NCBI RefSeq assembly: GCF_900129465.1
Contig: NZ_FSRA01000001.1
Span: 2,296,482 to 2,360,481 of the forward strand
Length of the DNA: 64,000 nt
DNA from: Chitinophaga niabensis
GTDB lineage: Bacteria; Bacteroidota; Bacteroidia; Chitinophagales; Chitinophagaceae
Reading direction: 5' to 3'
A model generated the notes under the pieces. It saw only the letters and a list, made by a program, of their open reading frames with translations, had not been told where the DNA came from and made no database searches. The translations under genes and the position numbers were made by a program. Shown piece after piece: positions 32,544 through 42,390 of the stretch (position 1 is the first letter of the stretch; each line of letters starts with the position of its first letter).

Positions 32544-34439
32544 TTAACTCACCGGCACTGCATCTGCCAGGTCTTTTTCACTTCTAAGGTTACCAATAAT
32601 AAAATCCTGGCGGTGTTGTGTATTCTTACCCATGTAATATTCCAACATCTTGGCTACAGGCATGTCTTTCGCCGGAATGATCGGCTCTTTGCGCATGTCT
32701 TCACCAATGAACTGGCCAAATTCATCCGGAGATATTTCTCCCAATCCTTTGAACCGGGTGATCTCTGGTTTGCCACCGAGTTTTTTCACCGCCTTCAGCT
32801 TTTCGTCTTCACTATAACAATAGATCGTTTCCTGTTTATTACGCACCCTGAAAAGCGGTGTTTCCAGGATGTAGATATGCCCGTTCTTCACAAGATCGGG
32901 GAAAAACTGCAGGAAGAAGGTGAGCATCAGCAGGCGGATGTGCATACCATCCACGTCTGCATCCGTAGCGATCACAATATTATTATAACGTAATCCTTCC
33001 AGTCCTTCCTCTATGTTCAGTGCGTGTTGCAGGAGGTTAAATTCCTCATTCTCGTACACGATCTTTTTGGTAAGGCCGTAACAGTTGAGGGGTTTACCTC
33101 TTAAGCTGAACACCGCCTGTGTTTCCACATTGCGGGATTTGGTGATGGAGCCGCTCGCAGAATCGCCCTCTGTGATGAACAGGGTGGTTTCCTGCTGGCG
33201 GGTGAGCATGTCCTCCTTATTTTTTCCGGTGTACTCCTCATTCATGTGAACGCGGCAATCACGCAGTTTCTTATTGTGCAGGTTTGCTTTCTTCGCCCTG
33301 TCGTTTGCCAGCTTTTTGATACCGGCCAGTTCCTTCCTTTCCCTTTCACTTTGTTCTATCCGCTTTTTCATGGCATCTGCCACGGAAGGGTTCTTATGCA
33401 GGTAATCGTCCAGTTGTTTGGTCAGGAATTCCAGCACAAAGTTCTTCATGGACTGCCCGCCTTCTGCTACGGCAATTGATCCCAGTTTGGTCTTGGTCTG
33501 GCTTTCAAACACCGGTTCCTGCACCCTTACTGAAATAGCGGCGCAGATGGAGCCGCGGATATCGGTGGCATCGTAATCTTTCTTGAAGAAATCACGCACG
33601 GTTTTCACGAATGCTTCCCGGAAGGCGGCAAGGTGCGTACCACCCTGGGTGGTATGCTGCCCGTTCACGAAGGAATAATATTCTTCGCCGTAGGAGTTTT
33701 CGTGGGTAATGGCTACCTCTATATCTTCTCCTTTGAGGTGAATGATAGGGTAACGCAGGTCCTCTGCGGTGGTTTTCCTTTGCAGGAGGTCCAGCAAGCC
33801 GTTTTTGGAAATATATTTCTGACCATTGAAATTGATGGTGAGCCCCGCATTCAGGAAACAATAGTTCCAGATCTGGTTCTCCAGGAAGTCAGGTATATAT
33901 TGATAGTTCTTAAATACGGTATCGTCAGGGGAAAAAGTAACCAGGGTACCATTGGTTTCAGAAGTACTGGCTTCTTTATGGTCTTTCAGCAATACACCTC
34001 TTTCAAATTCGGCTGCCTTGGCTTTCCCTTCCCTGAAGGAGGTAACTTTAAAATAACTGGAGAGGGCATTCACCGCTTTGGTACCCACCCCGTTCAAACC
34101 TACGGATTTCTGGAAGGCTTTACTGTCGTATTTAGCACCGGTATTGATCTTACTCACTACATCCACCACTTTGCCCAGGGGAATACCCCGGCCGTAGTCC
34201 CTGACTGTTACGCTGTGTTCAGACACCTTGATATCCACCTGTTTACCAAATCCCATCATATGCTCATCGATACAGTTATCCACCACCTCTTTGATCAGGA
34301 TGTAGATCCCGTCGTCCATGCTGCTGCCGTCTCCCAGTTTACCGATGTACATACCCGGGCGGAGGCGGATATGTTCGCGCCAGTCCAGCGAGCGGATGGA
34401 GTCTTCCGTATAGGCATGTAACTTATTATCTTCTGCCAT
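32544..34439 (-). CDS. parE: DNA topoisomerase IV subunit B (ParE)
   Basis: 631 residues, the usual length for ParE and shorter than GyrB. The GHKL ATPase part shows [44 protein letters not shown] and [14 protein letters not shown]. The TOPRIM part has [11 protein letters not shown] (about 420-430), [12 protein letters not shown] (about 490-500) and the C-terminal [20 protein letters not shown]. ParE provides ATP binding and DNA transport to ParC, encoded two genes downstream. First gene of the operon. Confidence 0.95.
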   Translation of the reverse strand: MAEDNKLHAYTEDSIRSLDWREHIRLRPGMYIGKLGDGSSMDDGIYILIKEVVDNCIDEHMMGFGKQVDIKVSEHSVTVRDYGRGIPLGKVVDVVSKINTGAKYDSKAFQKSVGLNGVGTKAVNALSSYFKVTSFREGKAKAAEFERGVLLKDHKEASTSETNGTLVTFSPDDTVFKNYQYIPDFLENQIWNYCFLNAGLTINFNGQKYISKNGLLDLLQRKTTAEDLRYPIIHLKGEDIEVAITHENSYGEEYYSFVNGQHTTQGGTHLAAFREAFVKTVRDFFKKDYDATDIRGSICAAISVRVQEPVFESQTKTKLGSIAVAEGGQSMKNFVLEFLTKQLDDYLHKNPSVADAMKKRIEQSERERKELAGIKKLANDRAKKANLHNKKLRDCRVHMNEEYTGKNKEDMLTRQQETTLFITEGDSASGSITKSRNVETQAVFSLRGKPLNCYGLTKKIVYENEEFNLLQHALNIEEGLEGLRYNNIVIATDADVDGMHIRLLMLTFFLQFFPDLVKNGHIYILETPLFRVRNKQETIYCYSEDEKLKAVKKLGGKPEITRFKGLGEISPDEFGQFIGEDMRKEPIIPAKDMPVAKMLEYYMGKNTQHRQDFIIGNLRSEKDLADAVPVS

Positions 34440-34808
34440 AGTCTTTCTATTAATCGCTTGATGTTGAAACCGTTGGGAGGGGATCGCCCCGGCCCATTAC
34501 TAATTCTTTTAGCAAAACCCGGTCGTTGGCAAAAATAAAGGATTAGAACAATATCCCAAGTAGATTTTATACACTATACCTATATTATTGTAAATGAAAC
34601 CCTTGAACATGCAGATTCACAATTCCCCGTGCCCGCAGGTAAATAAATAGCACTTTCGTGATATAACATGTTACGAATAATTGCATATTTTATTAATTAC
34701 ATACCCCAGGCACTAAATATCAGAAATTTCTATTCGTTTATTATTTTATATGATTAAATTATCTATATTTACATCCGGCCTATTTGAGAACAGAAAAACC
34801 TTATAACT
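34440..34808. other. AT-rich divergent region upstream of parE
   Basis: 369 bp without a gene. It must contain the parE promoter and a promoter for the 51-aa peptide. TATATTTA (one mismatch to TAnnTTTG) lies about 35 bp before the ATG at 34809. No other structure is visible. Confidence 0.4.
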
Positions 34809-34964
34809 ATGAAAACATTTTTCTTTGCAGTAGTCTTATCTGTTTTGGTGATTGCACTAATCGTAACTGTATTGATAAAGCAAGAGCAGCAAAGCATGTA
34901 TCGTTTAAAAGACGTGTGTATCAGGCTGATGCAAAAATTCGACTCCTGGCAAATGATGCGCTGA
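34809..34964 (+). CDS. Small membrane peptide (51 aa)
   Basis: 51 residues: a short Lys-led N-terminus, a single hydrophobic helix (TFFFAVVLSVLVIALIVTVL, about 3-22) and a charged tail ending in SWQMMR. Start ATG at 34809. A second short gene with the same plan follows 71 bp later. No family recognised; the shared plan suggests related small membrane proteins. Confidence 0.5.
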   Translation: MKTFFFAVVLSVLVIALIVTVLIKQEQQSMYRLKDVCIRLMQKFDSWQMMR

Positions 34965-35035
34965 GGGCAATTTCCCACATTCATTAATTAGAATCTTTTA
35001 CTTATTGGATCATTGATCTATAAATCCCTATACCT

Positions 35036-35158
35036 ATGAAAACCGGCTTACTATTCAAACTGGCATGTCTGTGCATTGCTTCCATGGTGTTGATGGCACA
35101 TTTTGCGCGCAAATATTTGCAAAGAGTACGTGTTGCGCGCGTGCGTTCTGCCCACTAG
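35036..35158 (+). CDS. Small membrane peptide (40 aa), very basic tail
   Basis: 40 residues: hydrophobic helix (LLFKLACLCIASMVLMAHF, about 5-23) followed by an Arg-rich tail (ARKYLQRVRVARVRSAH). It begins with the same MKT start as the 51-aa peptide upstream. It is followed by a strong terminator at 35202. The basic amphipathic end is reminiscent of small membrane-active peptides, but toxicity is not shown. Confidence 0.45.
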   Translation: MKTGLLFKLACLCIASMVLMAHFARKYLQRVRVARVRSAH

Positions 35159-35201
35159 AATCCACGGGCGCCCCTGGCATTACCCTGTGACAGGAAAAGT
35201 T

Positions 35202-35244
35202 AAAAAGAAAGATCCGCTTCATGAGGGCGGATCTTTCTTTTTTT
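35202..35244. terminator. Bidirectional intrinsic terminator
   Basis: An A-rich arm (AAAAAGAAAGATCCGC from 35202) pairs with GCGGATCTTTCTTTTT (from 35227); 15 or more paired bases around a 9-nt loop. T runs on both strands. It ends the small-peptide genes. Confidence 0.88.
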
Positions 35245-35262
35245 ACTGCATTATCTTATTAT

Positions 35263-35290
35263 TTTGATGGATTATCCCCGCATACTTTTG
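35263..35290 (+). promoter_or_regulatory. Probable promoter of the PSCyt1/DUF1553 operon
   Basis: TTTG at 35263-35266 and TACTTTTG (matches TAnnTTTG) at 35283-35290, spaced 16 instead of 19. It would leave a leader of about 130 nt before 35430. Confidence 0.4.
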
Positions 35291-35429
35291 CATTCTCCAA
35301 AAGAAACCGTTATCTTGGAACAAGCAGTCTGGTATTGACTTCTACAGTGAAAAGCATTTGTAATTTATTCCCCGTTTTGTAATACTTTATTCTCTATGTA
35401 TTAAAAACGGCCATACATATTCCACTTAA

Positions 35430-37742
35430 ATGAGACAACGACAAAGTGTCGCCCTGGCGGCTATCTGTTTACTGGCTTACATTGCGTGCAACCAGCCTGG
35501 AGCAAACAAAGGTACCCAGACAAGTAAGCTACCTGACGAAGTAGACTACAACTTCCACATCAGGCCTATCCTTTCAGACAAATGTTTTACCTGTCACGGC
35601 CCGGATGCTAATAAACGGGAAGCTGGTTTAAGACTGGATATCGGGGACAGTGCATTTAAAGCCCTGAAGGAAACGCCGGGTGCTTTTGCATTTGTGCCGG
35701 GCAAACCACACCAGTCTGAAGTATACAAGCGCATCACTACTGCGGACACTTCTTTACGCATGCCGCCCGTGAATTCCAACCTGGCGCTTACGGAGCATGA
35801 AATAGACCTCATTGAAAAGTGGATCAAACAGGGGGCTAAATACAAACCGCACTGGGCCTTTGTGCCACCGCAACCGGTAAAACCGCCGGTAGTGGACAAC
35901 GAAAAATGGCCGCGTAATGAAATAGATAAGTTCGTTTTACAGGGTATGGAAAATGCTGGGTTAAAACCCAACGAGGAAGCTGATAAGGAAAGGCTGTTAA
36001 AACGTGCCTGCCTGGACATTATTGGCCTGCCGCCTACTGTTGAAATGATGGACCGCTTCCTGGCGGATAACAGCGAAAATGCCTATGAAAAGATCATAGA
36101 TACCCTGCTTGCCATGCCGCAGTATGGAGAGAAAATGGCCATTCACTGGATGGACGTGGCCCGCTTTGCAGATTCCCACGGCTACCAGGATGATAACTAC
36201 CGTAGCCAGTGGCCCTGGCGCGACTGGGTGATCCATGCTTTCAACGAGAACCTCCCCTATAATAAGTTCGTGACCTGGCAGCTGGCCGGCGACCTGATAC
36301 CCGGCGCTACCCGTGAACAATTACTGGCCACAGGTTATAACCGCAATCATAAGATCACGGAAGAAGGTGGTGTGATCGATGAAGAATACCGGGTGGAATA
36401 TGTTACCGACCGTACCAATTCATTCGCCAAATCATTCCTGGGTGTTACCATGGAATGTGCACACTGCCATGATCATAAATACGATCCTTTCTCTCAGCAG
36501 GAATATTATCAGCTGTATGCCTTCTTCAACAATGTAAAGGAAGTAGGACTGGAATCTACTGTAGGCGGCCCGGAAACATTCGCCAAGAAACCTTATATGG
36601 AAATATCCAATGAGGAGGTGAAGGGTGTACTGTCCTTTATTAATAAACCGGACACCAACCGCCTGATCGTTTCTGTAATGGGCGACCAGGATACTACCGT
36701 ACGCAAAACGTATATCCTCAACCGTGGTGTGTACGATGCACATGGAACAGAAGTAGTGCCGGGCACGCCAAAGTCTATCCTTGCCTTTAATAATGCAACG
36801 CCTAACCGGCTGGGACTGGCGGACTGGTTATTCAGTCCAAAGAACCCGCTTGCCGCAAGGGTATTCGTGAACCGTATGTGGCAGGAAGTATTCGGCAGAG
36901 GCATTGTTAAAACTTCCGGGGACTTTGGTATGCAGGGAGAACTTCCCTCCCATCCTGCCCTGCTGGATTGGCTGGCGGTGGATTTCCGCACACATGGATG
37001 GGATATTAAACGCCTGATGAAGCAAATGGTAACTTCTGCCACTTACCGTCAGTCCGCCGTTGTACCGAAAGAAAAACTACAAAAAGACCCTGATAACATA
37101 TGGCTATCCCGCGCACCACGTTTCCGCTTACCTGCAGAACTGGTAAGAGACCTGGTGCTCAGCAGCAGCGGCCTGCTCACAAAAAAGATCGGCGGACCGA
37201 GCGTGAAACCTTATCAGCCTAAAGGTTTGTGGGAACTGGCAACATCGGGCCGGGGACTGCTGGCAAGGTATCAGCAGGATCATGGGGAAAGCCTCTACCG
37301 GAGAGGGTTGTATACGTTCATCAAACGTACGGTACCACCACCTTCGCTGATGATCTTTGATGGCAGCAACCGCGATCAGTGTGAAGTGAAACGTTCCAAT
37401 ACTAATACGCCACTGCAGGCGCTGGTGATGCTGAACGATCCCCAGGTACTGGAAGCAGCCAGGGTGCTGGCCGCTAAACTGATGCAGGAAAAAAGCGATC
37501 CGGTAGAAAAAGCATTCCGCCTCATCGTATGCCGCAAACCAAATGAAAAAGAACTCGCATTACTGCAGGAATATTACAAGGACCAGCAACAGCATTACCA
37601 GGGTAAACCCGGGGAAGCTACAAAGATCCTGAACGTGGGTGAATACCCCTTGCCGGAGAAAGCCAATAAACCGGCACTGGCTGCATTGATGCAGGTGGTT
37701 ACCACTATTTATAACCTGGAAGAAACCCTCTCTAAATCCTGA
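35430..37742 (+). CDS. PSCyt1-DUF1549-DUF1553 cytochrome-domain lipoprotein
   Basis: 770 residues. An N-terminal signal with lipobox-like YIACNQPG (Cys20) gives a predicted lipoprotein. The planctomycete-type cytochrome c domain (PSCyt1) begins about 35 with the heme motif DKCFTCHGPDANKREAGLRL (CxxCH). DUF1549 follows (about 165-370, NRKITEEGG-like NHKITEEGG and ECAHCHDHKYDPFS, another CxxCH), then DUF1553 (about 445-700, RVFVNRMWQEVFGRGIV). Proteins of this type occur with DUF1501 partners in Planctomycetes and Bacteroidota; their substrate is unknown. First of four genes with gaps of only 1-3 bp. Confidence 0.92.
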   Translation: MRQRQSVALAAICLLAYIACNQPGANKGTQTSKLPDEVDYNFHIRPILSDKCFTCHGPDANKREAGLRLDIGDSAFKALKETPGAFAFVPGKPHQSEVYKRITTADTSLRMPPVNSNLALTEHEIDLIEKWIKQGAKYKPHWAFVPPQPVKPPVVDNEKWPRNEIDKFVLQGMENAGLKPNEEADKERLLKRACLDIIGLPPTVEMMDRFLADNSENAYEKIIDTLLAMPQYGEKMAIHWMDVARFADSHGYQDDNYRSQWPWRDWVIHAFNENLPYNKFVTWQLAGDLIPGATREQLLATGYNRNHKITEEGGVIDEEYRVEYVTDRTNSFAKSFLGVTMECAHCHDHKYDPFSQQEYYQLYAFFNNVKEVGLESTVGGPETFAKKPYMEISNEEVKGVLSFINKPDTNRLIVSVMGDQDTTVRKTYILNRGVYDAHGTEVVPGTPKSILAFNNATPNRLGLADWLFSPKNPLAARVFVNRMWQEVFGRGIVKTSGDFGMQGELPSHPALLDWLAVDFRTHGWDIKRLMKQMVTSATYRQSAVVPKEKLQKDPDNIWLSRAPRFRLPAELVRDLVLSSSGLLTKKIGGPSVKPYQPKGLWELATSGRGLLARYQQDHGESLYRRGLYTFIKRTVPPPSLMIFDGSNRDQCEVKRSNTNTPLQALVMLNDPQVLEAARVLAAKLMQEKSDPVEKAFRLIVCRKPNEKELALLQEYYKDQQQHYQGKPGEATKILNVGEYPLPEKANKPALAALMQVVTTIYNLEETLSKS

Positions 37743-37745
37743 TAT

Positions 37746-39200
37746 ATGGACAAAGAATTTTTAGAACACGGGTTGAACATGAATCGCCGCAGATTCCTTT
37801 CCCGTTTAAGCCTGGGACTGGGAAGCGTAGCATTGGGCTCGCTGCTGATACCCGATCTGCTGAAAGGCGGTGGAGCAGAAGAAATGGGATTCCCTCCCGG
37901 TATTCCACACTTTGCGCCGAAAGCAAAAAGGGTGATCTACCTTTTTCAGAACGGCGCACCTTCTCAACTGGAGACCTTCGATTACAAACCTTTATTGCGC
38001 CAGATGATGGGGCAGGAATTACCTGCTTCTATCCGCAACGGGCAACGCCTTACGGGTATGACATCCGGCCAGGCCTCTTTTCCGCTGGTAGGTTCTTTCT
38101 ATGACTTCAAACAATATGGTCAATCCAGGGCATGGATCAGCGACCTGTTCCCTTATACGGCAAAAGTGGTGGACGATATTTGTATCATCAAGTCCATGTA
38201 CACAGAAGCCATTAATCACGATCCCGCACTTACCTTCTTCCAAACCGGTGCCCAGCAAGGAAACCGGCCAAGTATGGGGGCATGGCTCAGTTATGGTTTA
38301 GGTAGTGAGAATAAAAACCTCCCAGCATTCTGCGTACTCCTGTCAAGAGGAAAAGGGAACGGACAGGGCGTATATTCCAAACTCTGGACGAATGGCTTCC
38401 TGGATAGTATTCACCAGGGTGTTCAATTCAGCAGCGGCGAAAGCCCTGTATTATACCTGAACGATCCGGCAGGTATGGATTCCACCGCACGCCGCAAAAT
38501 GCTGGATAAGCTCTCTGAGCTGAACCAGCTTTCTTATGATCAGTTCGGCGACCCTGAGATCAATACCAAGATCCAGCAATACGAAATGGCTTACCGCATG
38601 CAAACAGCGGTGCCGGATATCACCGATCTTTCCAAAGAGCCGGATGATATTATCAAACTCTATGGACCTAATTGCCTTGTTCCGGGCACTTTTGCTTCTA
38701 ACTGCCTGCTGGCACGCAAACTCTCTGAGAATGGTGTGCGCTTTGTGCAACTGTACCACCAGGGATGGGACCAGCATGGCAATCTGCCGAATGAAATGGC
38801 AGGGCAGGCAAAAGACGTGGACCAGGCTTCTGCAGCACTGATCACCGATCTGAAACAACGTGGACTCTTAGATGAAACACTGGTGATCTGGGGCGGCGAA
38901 TTCGGCAGGACCAATTACAGCCAGGGTAAGATGACGGTAGATAACTATGGCCGTGATCACCATCCCCGCTGCTTCTCTGTATGGATGGCAGGCGGTGGCG
39001 TGAAACCGGGTATCGTATATGGCGAAACGGATGAATTCGGCTATAACATCACGAAAGACCCAGTGCATGTACACGACTTCCAGGCTACTGTGATGAACCT
39101 CCTTGGCCTTGACCACGAAAAATTGATCTATAAACATCTTGGCCGCCGCTATCGCCTTACAGACGTGGCTGGCAATGTAATCACCAATCTTATTGCATAA
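37746..39200 (+). CDS. DUF1501 protein, Tat signal-like N-terminus
   Basis: 484 residues, a sulfatase/alkaline-phosphatase-like fold. A twin-arginine-type start (NMNRRRFLSRLSLGLGSVAL, about 11-30) implies export with a folded cofactor or partner. The DUF1501 core shows VIYLFQNGAPSQLETFDYKP (about 65), GVRFVQLYHQGWDQHGN and LVIWGGEFGRTNYSQGKM (about 378-395), with the DHHPRCFSVWMAGGGVKPG stretch. It is the standard partner of DUF1549/DUF1553 proteins and follows that gene by 3 bp. An ATG at 37779 would also leave the RRR motif intact. Confidence 0.9.
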   Translation: MDKEFLEHGLNMNRRRFLSRLSLGLGSVALGSLLIPDLLKGGGAEEMGFPPGIPHFAPKAKRVIYLFQNGAPSQLETFDYKPLLRQMMGQELPASIRNGQRLTGMTSGQASFPLVGSFYDFKQYGQSRAWISDLFPYTAKVVDDICIIKSMYTEAINHDPALTFFQTGAQQGNRPSMGAWLSYGLGSENKNLPAFCVLLSRGKGNGQGVYSKLWTNGFLDSIHQGVQFSSGESPVLYLNDPAGMDSTARRKMLDKLSELNQLSYDQFGDPEINTKIQQYEMAYRMQTAVPDITDLSKEPDDIIKLYGPNCLVPGTFASNCLLARKLSENGVRFVQLYHQGWDQHGNLPNEMAGQAKDVDQASAALITDLKQRGLLDETLVIWGGEFGRTNYSQGKMTVDNYGRDHHPRCFSVWMAGGGVKPGIVYGETDEFGYNITKDPVHVHDFQATVMNLLGLDHEKLIYKHLGRRYRLTDVAGNVITNLIA

Positions 39201-39202
39201 AA

Positions 39203-40216
39203 ATGGATAGAAGGAATTTCATACAGGCATCCGCGTTAATAGCCGGTAGTTTTTACATCAGCAAAGATCTGTTCGCGAAAGACAATGGCGCTGTTTATGG
39301 CCATAACAACATGCGCTACAGGATGGACAATAAATGGGGTAACCTGGACCCTTCCAGGTATCCCGTAAAAGATTGCCATGAAATGGTGCAGGATAAAAAA
39401 GGACGCATCATCCTGCTGACCAATGAAACAAAGAACAATATCCTGATCTATAACAAATCAGGTAAGCTGCTCAACAGCTGGGGCCATGAATTCCCCGGTG
39501 CGCACGGCTTAACGCTGGCGCATAATCACCTCTACATAACGGATACAGATAAACACCAGGTGTTTAAAACCACACTCGATGGTAAAATATTACTGACCAT
39601 TAACTTCCCGGAAGAAAGCGGCGTATACAAAGAAGCAAAAGCTTTTGTACCCACCGAAACCACCGTTACAGATAATGGCGATTTCTATATTGCAGATGGT
39701 TACGGCTCCCAGTACATCCTGCACTATAATGCCGAAGGGAAACTGCAAAGTTTTTTCGGCGGAAGAGGAAAAGAAGACAAACACCTCGATAACGCACATG
39801 GCATTTGCATCGATAAACGTAACGGTACGCCTACCCTGCTGGTTACAGACCGTACGCGCAATTGCTTTAAACGCTTCAGCATGGCAGGTGAATTACTCGA
39901 AGTGATACCATTGCCAGGTGCATGCGTATGCCGCCCGGTGATCAAAGGTGATCATCTCTATGCCGCCGTACTGCGTTCTCCTGACCTTGGGAAAGAGAAC
40001 AGCGGTTTTGTTACCATCCTGGATAAAAACAATAAAGTAGTTTCCAATATCGGGGGCACTGCTCCTGAGTATAAGGATGGCAAACTGCAACCCATGTTGC
40101 AGGCAGAAAAGATCTTTGCCAATCCGCATGATGTATGTGTGGATGATGAAGAAAATATTTATGTAGCGCAATGGGCTTCCGGGAAAGTATATCCCTATAA
40201 ATTCAAACGGGTGTAG
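39203..40216 (+). CDS. NHL/6-bladed beta-propeller protein with Tat-like signal
   Basis: 337 residues. The N-terminal DRRNFIQASALIAGSFYI is a twin-arginine-like signal. The body has propeller repeats (NILIYNKSGKLLNSWG, HHLYITDTDKHQVFKTTLDG-type, FYIADGYGSQYILHYNAEGK and RNCFKRFSMAGELLEVIPL), as in NHL proteins and peptidyl-alpha-hydroxyglycine lyase-like propellers. It probably binds or acts on a ligand at the periplasm together with the PSCyt1/DUF1501 pair. 2 bp after the DUF1501 gene, 1 bp before the next. Confidence 0.82.
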   Translation: MDRRNFIQASALIAGSFYISKDLFAKDNGAVYGHNNMRYRMDNKWGNLDPSRYPVKDCHEMVQDKKGRIILLTNETKNNILIYNKSGKLLNSWGHEFPGAHGLTLAHNHLYITDTDKHQVFKTTLDGKILLTINFPEESGVYKEAKAFVPTETTVTDNGDFYIADGYGSQYILHYNAEGKLQSFFGGRGKEDKHLDNAHGICIDKRNGTPTLLVTDRTRNCFKRFSMAGELLEVIPLPGACVCRPVIKGDHLYAAVLRSPDLGKENSGFVTILDKNNKVVSNIGGTAPEYKDGKLQPMLQAEKIFANPHDVCVDDEENIYVAQWASGKVYPYKFKRV

Positions 40217-40217
40217 C

Positions 40218-42353
40218 ATGTTGAAAAGATTGTCCGAAAATCTACTGATCGCTGCAAATATTTTTATCCTTTTCCTCCTGGTGTTCTATCAGCACCTGCA
40301 TTTACCTGCATGGTTGCAGGTGATAGGCAGAATGCACCCCCTGCTGTTACACTTCCCTATTGTATTGCTCATCCTTGCGCTGGTACTGGACCTGCTTACC
40401 ATACGCAGTGAACAGCTCGCGGCTACGTTAAGGCCGCTGATCAGCCATCTCTGGCTGGCTGGTGCCCTTACTGCCGCCATTACGGTGATCATGGGCCTGT
40501 TCCTCTCCCGTGAAGAAGGTTATACAGGAGATATGCTGGCCTGGCATAAATGGTCCGGTATTGCTATTGTATGGTTGGCTTCCCTGTTATACTGGTACCG
40601 TTATGTAAGAAAGTCTGTAATGATAACAGGCAGTGCACTGACATTAGTGAGCTTAGCAGTAGCAGGGCATTTTGGGGCAAACCTCACGCATGGAAGTGAT
40701 TTCCTGCTGGCGCCTGTTACTCCGCAACATTCCAGGGTAACAGTACCTATAGAACAGGCGGTGATCTTTGAGCACCTGGTAAAACCCATCCTTGAGCAAA
40801 AATGCCTCAGCTGCCATAATTCCGATAAGGCAAAAGGAGAACTGCTGATGGAAACACCCGCCCAGATCATGAAAGGCGGAAAAAGCGGCCCCTTGTTCAT
40901 TGCCGGTAATCCCATGGCCAGCCTGATGATAGAACGCATCCATCTGCCGATGGAAGAAAAGAAACACATGCCCCCTACAGGCAAAACACAACTCAGCCTG
41001 CAGGAGATAGAAGTGCTGCAACACTGGATCCGTTTAGGTGGTGATTTTAAAAAAACGGTGACCTCTCTGAAGAAAGAAGACAGCTTATACATCCTGGCTG
41101 CGCAGTTATTAAAACCTGAAGTTTCAGAAGACCAGTTCTCTTTTGCTGCAGCCAGCGAGGCCACCATTAAAAAGCTAAGCAATAACTACCGGGTGATCTT
41201 TCCTTTATCCCGGAACTCACCTGCACTGATCGTTAACTTCTACAACAAGGAACAATACAGCGCAAAAGCATTGGAAGAACTGCTTCCTTTGAAAACGCAG
41301 ATCGTGGAATTACACCTGCAGAAAATGCCGGTGAAAGATGCAGAACTATCTGTTATCAAACAATTCAGCAATCTGCGGAAGATCAATCTTGACTTCTCTG
41401 CTATCACCGGAAGTACACTGCAGGACCTCACAGGCCTTAAACACCTGCGTTCACTGGCTATTTCCGGTACGGGCATCAACCTGCAAAACCTACAGAAGTT
41501 AAAGGCCAGTAAAAGCCTGGAAGAAGTGTATTGCTGGAATACGCCGCTTACGGAAAAAGACTGGCAACAATTAGCAGCGATCAAGAATATCCGTTTTGAG
41601 AAAGGATACGATAACCACGGGCAGGAGCCGTTAAAACTGAACTCCCCTATCATCAACAATGATCATACTATCTTCCAGCGTAAACAAACACTTGCGCTCA
41701 CACATCCCATCAAAGGTGTTGAGATCAGGTACACATTGGATGGCTCGGAAGTGGACAGTGTTAACTCTGCTGTTTATAAAGATTCCATTACGGTAGATTC
41801 CAGTTTCACGGTAAAAGCGAAAGCGTATAAAACCGGCTGGTATGGCAGCGATGCCACGGTAGCACGTTTCCTGAAAACAACTTATAGGCCGGACAGCGCA
41901 GTGTTACTGAAACCAGCCAATGAAAAGTACCTGGGAGATGGCCCCAAAACGTTCTGGGACCTGCAGACAGGTAACTTTGATATCAGCAGCGGCAAATGGC
42001 TGGGCTTCAGGTATAATGATATGGAACTGCTGATGATGTTCAAACATCCGGTGAACGTACAGCAGATCACATTGAACACCATGCGTAACACACGCGCTTA
42101 TATCTTCCCGCCAACAAAGGTGGAAATATGGGGTGGCTCAGACCCTTCCAAAATGCGTTTACTCAGAAAAGTGCAGCCGGCAATGCCGGGTAAGGATGAT
42201 CCGAATACCATGTCTGGCATCACCTGCGAATTTCCGGCACAGGAAGTAAGTTGTATCAAGATAATAGCCGCGCCTTTGGCAAAACTGCCTCAATGGCATG
42301 ATGGTAAAGGCAAGCAGGCCTGGATATTTATAGATGAGATATTAGTGAATTGA
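40218..42353 (+). CDS. DUF2231-cytochrome c (PSCyt1) multidomain membrane protein
   Basis: 711 residues. Four or five N-terminal membrane helices (about 5-160) match DUF2231. A cytochrome c domain with heme motif CLSCHNSDKAKGELLMETPA (CxxCH) follows at about 195-270. Next are leucine-rich-repeat-like segments (LRKINLDFSAITGSTLQDLT, about 390-440) and a chitobiase/hexosaminidase C-terminal-like repeat (GVEIRYTLDGSEVDSV, about 500). A discoidin-like end closes the protein (RAYIFPPTKVEIWGGSDPSK). The membrane part probably links the exported cytochrome system to the quinone pool; that is inference. Last gene of the operon, ended by the 42357 terminator. Confidence 0.85.
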   Translation: MLKRLSENLLIAANIFILFLLVFYQHLHLPAWLQVIGRMHPLLLHFPIVLLILALVLDLLTIRSEQLAATLRPLISHLWLAGALTAAITVIMGLFLSREEGYTGDMLAWHKWSGIAIVWLASLLYWYRYVRKSVMITGSALTLVSLAVAGHFGANLTHGSDFLLAPVTPQHSRVTVPIEQAVIFEHLVKPILEQKCLSCHNSDKAKGELLMETPAQIMKGGKSGPLFIAGNPMASLMIERIHLPMEEKKHMPPTGKTQLSLQEIEVLQHWIRLGGDFKKTVTSLKKEDSLYILAAQLLKPEVSEDQFSFAAASEATIKKLSNNYRVIFPLSRNSPALIVNFYNKEQYSAKALEELLPLKTQIVELHLQKMPVKDAELSVIKQFSNLRKINLDFSAITGSTLQDLTGLKHLRSLAISGTGINLQNLQKLKASKSLEEVYCWNTPLTEKDWQQLAAIKNIRFEKGYDNHGQEPLKLNSPIINNDHTIFQRKQTLALTHPIKGVEIRYTLDGSEVDSVNSAVYKDSITVDSSFTVKAKAYKTGWYGSDATVARFLKTTYRPDSAVLLKPANEKYLGDGPKTFWDLQTGNFDISSGKWLGFRYNDMELLMMFKHPVNVQQITLNTMRNTRAYIFPPTKVEIWGGSDPSKMRLLRKVQPAMPGKDDPNTMSGITCEFPAQEVSCIKIIAAPLAKLPQWHDGKGKQAWIFIDEILVN

Positions 42354-42356
42354 TTC

Positions 42357-42389
42357 AAAAAAGGTGCAGTACGAACTGCACCTTTTTAA
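42357..42389. terminator. Bidirectional intrinsic terminator
   Basis: Perfect 8-bp stem GGTGCAGT/ACTGCACC (42363-42370 with 42375-42382) with an ACGA loop. An A run lies upstream and a T run downstream, so it serves the plus operon and the convergent minus gene. Confidence 0.9.
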
Positions 42390-42390
42390 T

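Noticed and set aside
33633..34421. 262-codon plus-strand frame opposite parE.
   Set aside because: Exact antisense of strongly conserved parE; no independent support.
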